NCBI GenBank assembly: GCA_963813485.1
Contig: CAWEZE010000006.1
Coordinates: 1 to 64,000 of the forward strand
Source of the DNA: DASQUK01 sp963813485
GTDB taxonomy: Bacteria > Actinomycetota > Acidimicrobiia > Acidimicrobiales > VFJN01
Direction: 5' to 3'
Length of the DNA: 64,000 bases
The notes beneath the pieces are model-generated. The model was given only the letters and a program-made list of their open reading frames with translations. It was not told where the DNA came from and made no database searches. The stretch's first letter is position 1. Every line of letters begins with the position of its first letter. The position numbers were made by a program, and so were the translations under genes. Below, one piece after another: positions 50,006 to 56,725 of the stretch.

Positions 50006-50296
50006 TCAGGATGCGGCGCGGCGCTGGCGGGACACCCACTGGCGGCGCAGCGCACGACGCTCCTCTTCGGAGGTGCCCCCCCAGATTCCGCTGTCCTGGT
50101 TGGTGGCCAGCGCATACTCGAGGCACTCCCGCTGGACCTCGCACTGCCGGCACACGGTCTTGGCGGTCTCGATCTGCTCGATCGCCGGACCGGTGGTGCC
50201 GACCGGGAAGAACAGGTCGGGGTCGGTGTCACGACAAGCGCTGTGCTCGCGCCAGTCGTCATTTTCGATGGACAGATTGATGCTGCGGCTCTGCAT
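50006..50296 (-). CDS. whiB1: WhiB1-type Fe-S transcriptional regulator
   Basis: A 96-residue actinobacterial Wbl protein. It binds a [4Fe-4S] cluster through Cys21, Cys49, Cys52 and Cys58 (HSACRD, TVCRQCEVQREC). ENDDWREHSACRDTDPDLFFPVGTTG and the GIWGG turn then basic tail RRALRRQWVSRQRRAAS complete the family pattern. ATG 50296 (MQSRSINLSIENDDWR) is preferred over the longer open frame. WhiB1-type proteins bind sigma-A and react with NO. A perfect CRP-like site lies 42 bp upstream, paralleling cAMP-CRP control of M. tuberculosis whiB1. The adjacent pdtaS keeps the mycobacterial synteny. Confidence 0.92.
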   Translation of the reverse strand: MQSRSINLSIENDDWREHSACRDTDPDLFFPVGTTGPAIEQIETAKTVCRQCEVQRECLEYALATNQDSGIWGGTSEEERRALRRQWVSRQRRAAS

Positions 50297-50338
50297 CAGG
50301 GCCACGGGACCTCCACGGCGGATTCGGGTCACCGAGAT

Positions 50339-50354
50339 TGTGACTAGTTTCACA
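50339..50354. promoter_or_regulatory. CRP-family binding site upstream of whiB1
   Basis: TGTGACTAGTTTCACA matches the consensus TGTGA-N6-TCACA exactly. It ends 42 bp from the whiB1 start, in the right place to control its promoter. The divergent GDPD gene starts 168 bp on the other side. Confidence 0.7.
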
Positions 50355-50521
50355 TGCCACCGCGATGCTGCACGGAGATGCGTGTGGCTGCGACGGCGCA
50401 ACGATACTGGGAGTTGGCTTGCTCAGCAAGCACTTTTTCCACCGCGAAAGAAGGGTGCCTGCCGCTGGAAATACCGTTGCGGCGAGGGGCCAGCGGATAT
50501 CCAGCGGGAGGCACCGAATTC

Positions 50522-51241
50522 GTGGCACTGGTGATCGGGCACAAGGGGGCCGCCGGGTTGGCGCCGGAGAACTCGTTGGCGGCGTTCAGGGTGGCGCGGC
50601 AGGTCGGAGCCGACGGCGTCGAGCTCGACGTGCGTCGAACCGCCGACGGTGCCCTGGCCGTCCATCACGACCCGACGTTGGACGACGGCCGCAGGCTGCT
50701 GGACCTGGCCGTCGACGAGCTGCCCGACGGGATCGCCACCCTGCCGCCGGTCCTCGACGCATGCGACGGACTGGCACTCGTCAACGTCGAGATCAAGAAC
50801 TGGCCGCTCGACAGCGACTTCGACGAGTCGCTGGGAATCGTCGACAGCGTCGTCGAGGCGCTGGCCGCGCGCTCGGTGGCCGAGCGCGAGCGATACGTCG
50901 TGTCCTGCTTCTACCTGCCCACGGTCGACCGGGTGCGTGAGCTGGCCCCTGACCTCGTCACCGCCTGGCTGGTCGGCATCGTCGGGCCGGACGACGGTGC
51001 CCAGGTCATCGCCGAGGCCGTGGACCACGGCCACCGGGCGCTCCATCCCCATCACGCCCTCGTGACCCCGGCGCTGGTGGAGCGGGCTCACGACGAGGAG
51101 CTGGCGGTCAACGCCTGGACGTGCAACGAGCCCGACCGCATCCGCTGGCTCGCCGGGGAGGCGGCCGTCGACGGCATCGTCACCGACGTCCCCGACGTGG
51201 CCCTGGCCGCGCTCGGCCGGCGGCCAAACCCGAGGTCATAG
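50522..51241 (+). CDS. Glycerophosphodiester phosphodiesterase
   Basis: A 239-residue GDPD TIM barrel, which hydrolyses glycerophosphodiesters from lipid turnover. GTG 50522 begins VALVIGHKGAAGLAPENSLAAFRVARQVGADGVELDVRRTADGALAVHHDPTLD, holding the catalytic His (GHKG), Glu-x-Asp (VELDV) and second His (HHDP). The C-terminal WTCNEPDRIRWL...VDGIVTDVPD closes the barrel. It has no signal peptide, so it acts in the cytoplasm. A lipid-kinase gene on the opposite strand follows, a plausible functional neighbour. An earlier open frame is non-coding by look. Confidence 0.9.
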   Translation: MALVIGHKGAAGLAPENSLAAFRVARQVGADGVELDVRRTADGALAVHHDPTLDDGRRLLDLAVDELPDGIATLPPVLDACDGLALVNVEIKNWPLDSDFDESLGIVDSVVEALAARSVAERERYVVSCFYLPTVDRVRELAPDLVTAWLVGIVGPDDGAQVIAEAVDHGHRALHPHHALVTPALVERAHDEELAVNAWTCNEPDRIRWLAGEAAVDGIVTDVPDVALAALGRRPNPRS

Positions 51242-51311
51242 GTTTCACGCCCAGCGTGAACCCATTGCCGCGCCATTGCCACGCGGTGGCCTCGCTGGCC
51301 GTGTTGTCCGC

Positions 51312-52226
51312 TCACGGCAGGACCAGGTCCAGCACCTCCGGCTCGTGGCGGAAGTCGAGCTGCTCTGTGTCGCCCAGGTGATCGCCGTCGACCTGGTAGG
51401 GGACCGGCCCGTAGGCCCGCACGCTGAGCGCCTCCAGGTCGGTTCGGTGGTCGACCCAGCGGCTGCGCCGCAGGAGGGAGCCACTGCCCAGCGCCGAGGC
51501 GATGATGCGCATCGTCCGGGCGAACGCCATGGTGCGCAGCGTCACCGATGCCAGACCCCGGTCGAGCGTGGCCTCGGGTGCCAGGTCGAGCGGCCGATTA
51601 CCCAGGTAGGTGTAGGGGTTGGTGTTGAGGACGATGGTCAGGTAGGCGTCGTCGATCACCGTGCCGTCGGCGTGGTGGACCGCGAAGCGGGGCCGGCTGC
51701 GGTCGTAGTGGCGGATCCACGTGTCGAAGCCGGCGAACACGAACAGCGGATGCCCGACGTACCGCTTGAGCCCTTCGCGACGCTCGACCTGCTCCACGAC
51801 CGCGGCGTCGAAGCCCACGCCGGTGTGGAACAGGAAGTAGCGGCCATTGACCGACCCCAGGCCCACCCGCCGGATCGAGCGCCGGGCCAACGCGTCGAGC
51901 AACACGCCGGTGGCTTCGATCGGGTCGTTGGGCAGGCCGATGGTGCGGGCGAACACATTGGTCGATCCTCCCGGCAGCGGCGCAAGCGCACAGGCAGTGC
52001 GGGCCAGCCCGTTCGCCGCCTCGTTGAGCGTGCCGTCCCCGCCCAGCACCACCACGACGTCGATCCCGTTGGCGGCCGCGCCCTGCGCCAGGCGGGTCGC
52101 GTGGCCACGGCGGCTGGTCTCGGCCAGGGTGACATCGTGGTCGGCCGAGAGGGCCTTCTGGATCACGACGCGGCTGCGCGGCGTCACCGACGACGCCGAT
52201 TCGTTGACCAGCAGGAGCAGCTTCAT
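51312..52226 (-). CDS. Diacylglycerol kinase-family lipid kinase
   Basis: A 304-residue DAGK/sphingosine-kinase-fold enzyme. The nucleotide-binding signature is VVVLGGDGTLNEAANGLA, and PLPGGSTNVFARTIGLPNDPIEA is the conserved GxTN element; HPLFVFAGFDTWIRHYDR and VDGDHLGDT follow. The ATG at 52226 (MKLLLLVNESASS) gives the normal strand-1 start. It probably phosphorylates diacylglycerol or a related lipid at the inner membrane face. Divergent from etfB, with repeat copy 2 in the shared promoter region. Confidence 0.88.
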   Translation of the reverse strand: MKLLLLVNESASSVTPRSRVVIQKALSADHDVTLAETSRRGHATRLAQGAAANGIDVVVVLGGDGTLNEAANGLARTACALAPLPGGSTNVFARTIGLPNDPIEATGVLLDALARRSIRRVGLGSVNGRYFLFHTGVGFDAAVVEQVERREGLKRYVGHPLFVFAGFDTWIRHYDRSRPRFAVHHADGTVIDDAYLTIVLNTNPYTYLGNRPLDLAPEATLDRGLASVTLRTMAFARTMRIIASALGSGSLLRRSRWVDHRTDLEALSVRAYGPVPYQVDGDHLGDTEQLDFRHEPEVLDLVLP

Positions 52227-52247
52227 AGCGGCGGGGAAACTACCCAC

Positions 52248-52328
52248 TGAGGGTCGATTCCGCCGGTTCCCCGGCTAGCCCCTCGACTCGCGGCCGCGTG
52301 AACTCGTGATCCGCGAAATCGACCCTCA
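52248..52328. repeat. Dispersed palindromic repeat, copy 2
   Basis: TGAGGGTCGATTCCGC (52248-52263) and GCGAAATCGACCCTCA (52313-52328) are inverted arms with one mismatch. The left arm equals that of copy 1 over 19 bases. It sits in the promoter region between the divergent lipid-kinase and etfB genes. Confidence 0.75.
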
Positions 52329-52385
52329 CAGAGTGGCCGGGGGCGATTTGGTCGCCCCGCGAAACGGCGGGCAGCATGGCTGGCC

Positions 52386-53162
52386 ATGAACGTGGTCGTG
52401 TGCGTGAAGCAGATCCCGGACCCCGCCGAGCCCGGGAAGCTCGAGGCCGACAACACGCTCGACCGCAGCGGCAAGCTGATCCTCGACGAGTCCGACAGCT
52501 ACGGCGTCGAGATGGGGCTCCAGCTGGCCGATGCGTCGGGTGGTGGCGAGGTCACGCTCGTCTCGATGGCCCCCAACAACGAGACCTCGGGGTTGCGGAC
52601 CGCGCTGGCCATGGGCGCCGCGAAGGCGATCCTGATCTCCGACGAGGCACTGTCCGGCGCCGGCGCCCTCGACACCGCCAAGGTGCTGGCCAAGGCGATC
52701 GAGCGGGCCGAGGCCGACCTGATCCTCACCGCCACCGAGTCGACCGACGGCTACACGGGCACGATTCCGGAGCAGGTGGCCGCCCTGCTGGGGCGGCCGT
52801 CGGTCACGTTCGCCAAGCACGTCGAGGTCGCCGACGGCAGGGTGAAGGTCCAGCGCCAGACCGAGCTCGGCTACGACGAGGTCGAGGCCCCGTTGCCGGC
52901 GGTCGTGTCGGTGACGGCCGGTGTCGTCGAGCCCCGCTACCCGAGCTTCAAGGGGATCATGGCCGCCAAGTCCAAGCCGGTGGATCAGCTCACGCTCGCC
53001 GACCTGGGCATCGACCCCGCCACCGTGGGGTCGGCCGGCGCGGGGCAGGAGATCGTGGCCGTGGACGAGGCCCCGGCCCGCGAGGCCGGCGAGATCGTGG
53101 AGGACGACGGCGAGGGCTACGCCAAGGTCATCGCCTTCCTCGAGAACCTCAAGGTCATCTAG
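52386..53162 (+). CDS. etfB: Electron transfer flavoprotein beta subunit
   Basis: A 258-residue ETF-beta (FixA family) subunit that binds AMP and, with EtfA, shuttles electrons from acyl-CoA dehydrogenases to ETF-quinone oxidoreductase. MNVVVCVKQIPDPAEPGKLEADNTLDRSGKLILDESDSYGVEMGLQL is the typical N-terminus; ADLILTATESTDGYTGTIPEQVAALLG and VSVTAGVVEPRYPSFKGIMAAKSKPV are conserved family blocks. First of a two-gene operon with etfA 46 bp downstream. It probably serves the acyl-CoA dehydrogenase at 3995 among others. Confidence 0.95.
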   Translation: MNVVVCVKQIPDPAEPGKLEADNTLDRSGKLILDESDSYGVEMGLQLADASGGGEVTLVSMAPNNETSGLRTALAMGAAKAILISDEALSGAGALDTAKVLAKAIERAEADLILTATESTDGYTGTIPEQVAALLGRPSVTFAKHVEVADGRVKVQRQTELGYDEVEAPLPAVVSVTAGVVEPRYPSFKGIMAAKSKPVDQLTLADLGIDPATVGSAGAGQEIVAVDEAPAREAGEIVEDDGEGYAKVIAFLENLKVI

Positions 53163-53208
53163 GACCTCCGCCGCACCGGGCACGGACACGTAGGAGACGA
53201 TTGACGCA

Positions 53209-54168
53209 ATGGCTCTGAACCGCATCTGGGTCCTCGCCGAGGCCGCGGAGGGCAAGGTCGCCCCCATCACGCTCGAGATGGTCACCAAGGCCCGGGAGCT
53301 CGGCGACACCGTCGAGGCCGTGTATGGCGGCGGCGACGCCGATGCCATCGCCGAGACCCTCGGGGCCCACGGCGCGACCAAGGTCTACGCCACGGGCGAC
53401 CTTGCCGGCAGCCTGCCGGGCGAGCCGGTGGCATCGGCCATCGCCAAGCAGGCGGCCGACGGCAACGCCCCCGACCTCATCATGATCGGCACCACCTACG
53501 ACGGCCGCGACGTCGCCGGCCGCCTGTCGGTGGCGCTCGACAAGCCGGTCCTGACCAACAACGTCGAGATCGCGGTAGACGGCGACTCCGTGGTGGTGAC
53601 GACGCCGGTGTTCGGCGGCACCAAGCTGGTGCGCACCCGCTTCACGGCCGGCGCCCCGTACATCGCCCTGTTCCGGCCCAAGTCGTTCGCAGCCGAGTCG
53701 TCGGGGGGCGGGGCGGCGGAGGTGGCCACCATCGAGGTCACCGAGCCCGGCACCGCCAAGGTGCAGAACCGCCATGTCGAGGAGGCGACCGGCCCCAAGC
53801 TCGACGAGGCCGACATCGTCGTCTCGGGCGGGCGGGGCCTGGGCGAGGCGGGCAAGTACGAGATGATCGAGCAGCTGGCCAAGGCGCTCAAGGCGGCGCC
53901 GGGCGCGTCACGTGCCATCGTCGACGCCGGCTGGGTGCCCTACAGCTACCAGGTGGGCCAGACCGGCAAGGTCGTGAAGCCGACCGTCTACATCGCCGCC
54001 GGCATCTCGGGCGCTACCCAGCACCTGGTGGGGATGAAGGGCTCGAAGAACATCATCGCCATCAACAAGGACGCCGAGGCCCCGATCTTCTCGGTTGCCG
54101 ACCTCGGCATCGTCGGAGACGTCCACAAGGTCCTCCCCAAGCTCCTCGAGGCCCTGCAGAGCCGCTAG
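53209..54168 (+). CDS. etfA: Electron transfer flavoprotein alpha subunit
   Basis: A 319-residue FAD-binding ETF-alpha. The N-terminal domain begins MALNRIWVLAEAAEGKVAPITLEMVTKARELG. The C-terminal FAD domain contains DIVVSGGRGLGE, SRAIVDAGWVPYSYQVGQTGKVVKPTVYIAAGISGATQHLVGMKGSKNIIAINKDAEAPIFSVADLGIVGDV, whose GISGATQH and INKD motifs bind FAD. A GGAG-type site precedes ATG 53209. Operon with etfB. A strong hairpin lies 128 bp after the stop, as a terminator. Confidence 0.95.
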   Translation: MALNRIWVLAEAAEGKVAPITLEMVTKARELGDTVEAVYGGGDADAIAETLGAHGATKVYATGDLAGSLPGEPVASAIAKQAADGNAPDLIMIGTTYDGRDVAGRLSVALDKPVLTNNVEIAVDGDSVVVTTPVFGGTKLVRTRFTAGAPYIALFRPKSFAAESSGGGAAEVATIEVTEPGTAKVQNRHVEEATGPKLDEADIVVSGGRGLGEAGKYEMIEQLAKALKAAPGASRAIVDAGWVPYSYQVGQTGKVVKPTVYIAAGISGATQHLVGMKGSKNIIAINKDAEAPIFSVADLGIVGDVHKVLPKLLEALQSR

Positions 54169-54295
54169 TCGGCGAGGCAAGCGGTCGGGGGGTGCGGGGG
54201 GCAGAGGCTTCTGCCGGAGCCCCCCGCCGTCGCTCGATGCCGGCTTCCGGTCGAGCGACAAGAGATCGACGCCGCCGCAGGTGGCGGCTCAAGTC

Positions 54296-54324
54296 TCGGT
54301 TCGCAACCTCCGGTTGCGAACCGA
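54296..54324. terminator. Strong hairpin between convergent etfA and zinc peptidase genes
   Basis: TCGGTTCGCAACC-TCC-GGTTGCGAACCGA is a perfect 13-bp stem with a 3-nt loop, directly between the ends of two convergent genes. It also contains CGCAACC and GGTTGCG arms, as in the ArsR-type operators at 42321, but spaced by 3 bp instead of 4. Bidirectional terminator is the likeliest role. Confidence 0.6.
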
Positions 54325-54326
54325 AC

Positions 54327-55187
54327 TCAACCGAACGTGTCGCACTGGGAGCTTTCGCCGGACTCGAAGCCGCGGTCGAACCACGTCTGGCGCTCCGCCG
54401 CCGAGCCGTGGGTCCAGGTCTCGGGGTTGACCGTCATGCCGGCCTGCTCCTGGATGCGGTCGTCGCCGACCGCCTCGGCCGCGGCCAGCCCCTCCTCGAT
54501 GTCGCCCGGCTCGAGGTCGCCGCGGGCGTAGACCGAGTGCGCCCACACGCCGGCGAGGCAGTCGGCTTGTAGCTCCAGGCGCACCGACCACGCGTTCGCC
54601 TCGGCCTGCGAGCCGGCCGCCTCCTGGCGCTGGCGCACCTCGTCGCTGATGCCCACCAGGTTCTGCACGTGGTGGCCGATCTCGTGAGCGATCACGTAGG
54701 CCTGCGCGAAATCGCCCGGCGCGCCGAACCGGTCGCTCAGCTCGCGGAAGAAGTCGAGGTCGATGTACACCTCGGCATCGACCGGGCAATAGAAGGGCCC
54801 GACCGCCGAGGTCGCAGGGCCACACCCGGTGTTCACCTGGCCCGTGAACATGTTCAGCCGGGCGTACTGGTACTGCCGCCCGGCCTGCTGGAACTCGGCC
54901 GCCCAGACGGCCTGCGTGTCCTCGGCCAGGAACTCGACGAAGTCGGCCTCCTCGGACTGCGCCTCGTTCACGACGTCGTCGGCCGACGAGCCCTCCGGCA
55001 CCGCCCCTGGGAGCTGATCGATCATGCTGCCCAGCCCGCCGCCACCTCCGCTGAGGACTGCGATCAGGAGGGCGATGATCCCCACGAGGCCACCGCCGGC
55101 CGCCAGCGGCACGCCCATCCGACGCCCCATGCCACCCGCACCCCTGAGGTCATCGACGTGTTCACTCTTCGTCCGGCGCCATTTCAT
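54327..55187 (-). CDS. Neutral zinc metallopeptidase (YpfJ family)
   Basis: A 286-residue protein of the putative neutral zinc metallopeptidase family. The zinc motif is VIAHEIGHHVQN (HExxH), with further FRLELQADCLAGVWAHSVY (E-x2-AD). A TM anchor (LVGIIALLIAVLSGGGG) follows a short basic N-terminus with RTKSEHVDDLRGAGG, so the catalytic domain is outside. Cys pairs (NTGCGPA, PFYCPVD, ADCLAG and a C-terminal SSQCDTF) may form disulfides. Length is normal. Substrate unknown. Confidence 0.88.
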   Translation of the reverse strand: MKWRRTKSEHVDDLRGAGGMGRRMGVPLAAGGGLVGIIALLIAVLSGGGGGLGSMIDQLPGAVPEGSSADDVVNEAQSEEADFVEFLAEDTQAVWAAEFQQAGRQYQYARLNMFTGQVNTGCGPATSAVGPFYCPVDAEVYIDLDFFRELSDRFGAPGDFAQAYVIAHEIGHHVQNLVGISDEVRQRQEAAGSQAEANAWSVRLELQADCLAGVWAHSVYARGDLEPGDIEEGLAAAEAVGDDRIQEQAGMTVNPETWTHGSAAERQTWFDRGFESGESSQCDTFG

Positions 55188-55230
55188 GGCTTAGACGTAC
55201 CACCGATCGCGGGTTCTAGCCTGGCTGGCC

Positions 55231-56590
55231 ATGTGCGCCGCCGCCACGACCCGAGCCACGAGCCGCCCCAGCGCCCGAACCAGCTGGACCAACTGGGGGC
55301 GCAACCAGGTGTGCGCCCCTGCAGAGATCCGGCGGCCCGCGACCGAGGCTGAGCTCGTGGACCTGGTGAAGCAGGCGACGGCCAACGGCCAACGGGTCAA
55401 GGCCGTGGGTGCCGGCCATTCCTTCACCTCCATCGCCTGCACCGACGGCGTCCTGGTCGACCTCGGGGACTACACGCGCATCCTCGGGCATGACGCCGCC
55501 ACCGGTCGGGTCACCGTCGAGGCGGGGATACCCCTCCACCGGCTGTCCGACGAGCTCGACGGTCGGGGGCTCGCCCTCGAGAACATGGGCGACATCGACC
55601 AGCAGTCCGTATCCGGCGCCACGCAGACCGCCACGCACGGGACGGGCCTGCGCTTCCGCAACCTGTCCTCGCAGATCGTCGGCCTTCGGTTGGTAACCGC
55701 CGACGGCTCGGTGCTGGAGTGCTCGGAGTCCGAGAACGCCGACGTGCTCGACGCCGCCCGGGTGGGGCTCGGGGCGCTCGGCCTCGTGTCGACGGTGACG
55801 CTGCAGTGCGTCCCGGCGTTCCGCCTGCACGCAGTCGAGGAGCCGGTGCCGGTGGAGGATGTACTCGCCGACCTCGACGAGCTCGTGTCCGCACACGATC
55901 ACTACGAGTTCTACTGGGTGCCGCACACGCGCTGGGCGCTGACCAAGCGGAACCAGCGCACCGACGAACCCGCCCGGCCCCGCCCACGTGTGCGCGAGTG
56001 GGTCGACGACATGGCCCTCAACAACTACGCCTTCGGGGTGCTGTGCCGGGCGGGCCGCTGGCGGCCGTCGCTCATCCCGCGCCTGGCGAAGATCATCCCC
56101 AACACCGGCCGTCTCGACTACGTGGACCGGTCCGACCGGGTATTCACGAGCCCGCGCAAGGTGCGGTTCTGGGAGATGGAGTACGCCATCCCCCGCGAGG
56201 CGCTCCCCGAGGCGCTGAACCGCGTGCGAAGGCTGGTGGACGAGATGGGCATGCAGATCAGCTTCCCGGTGGAGGTGCGGGTGGTGGCGCCCGACGACAT
56301 CCCGCTTTCGACTGCGTACGGCCGCGAGACCGGCTACATCGCCGTGCACGTCTACCGGGGCACGCCGTACGACACCTATTTCACAGGCGTCGAGCGGATC
56401 ATGGACAGCTACGGACGGCCGGCCCCACTGGGGCAAGCTGCACTTCCAGCGTGCCGAGACGCTCGCACCCCGCTACCCGCGCTGGGACGACTTCCAGCGT
56501 GTCCGCGCCCGGCTCGACCCCGACGGCCGCTTCGCGAACCCCTATCTCGACCGGGTTCTCGGCCCGGCGGATCGGCCGGCGAGCGGCTGA
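55231..56590 (+). pseudogene. FAD-linked aldono-lactone oxidase (ALO family), frameshifted
   Basis: A 452-residue flavoenzyme of the D-arabinono/L-gulonolactone-oxidase family. One A removed at 56415 restores YGGRPHWGKLHFQRAETLAPRYPRWDDFQRVRARLDPDGRFANPYLDRVLG to the stop at 56588-56590. The N-terminal FAD-binding (PCMH) domain contains KAVGAGHSFTSIACTDGVLVDLGDY and GATQTATHGTGLRF; the HWGK motif of the ALO C-terminal domain binds FAD. Acts on aldonolactones or sugars with O2 as acceptor. It has no signal peptide and starts at ATG 55231. The gene is one base longer than a multiple of three, as with the other +1 cases. Confidence 0.85.
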
Positions 56591-56725
56591 GAGCGGCCCG
56601 GGCGCACCTGGGAGACGCCTGGGAGACGGCTGGGAGTCGACCCGAAATTTCCTCCGACCCCTTGACCTCCGTGACGCCGTAAGGCACCGTGCCCGGGCGG
56701 GCCTAGCGGCAGCGGGGAGGCGAGG

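Noticed and set aside
53163..53208. A possible regulatory site between etfB and etfA
   Set aside because: The 46-bp gap has only a ribosome-binding site and no palindrome worth reporting.
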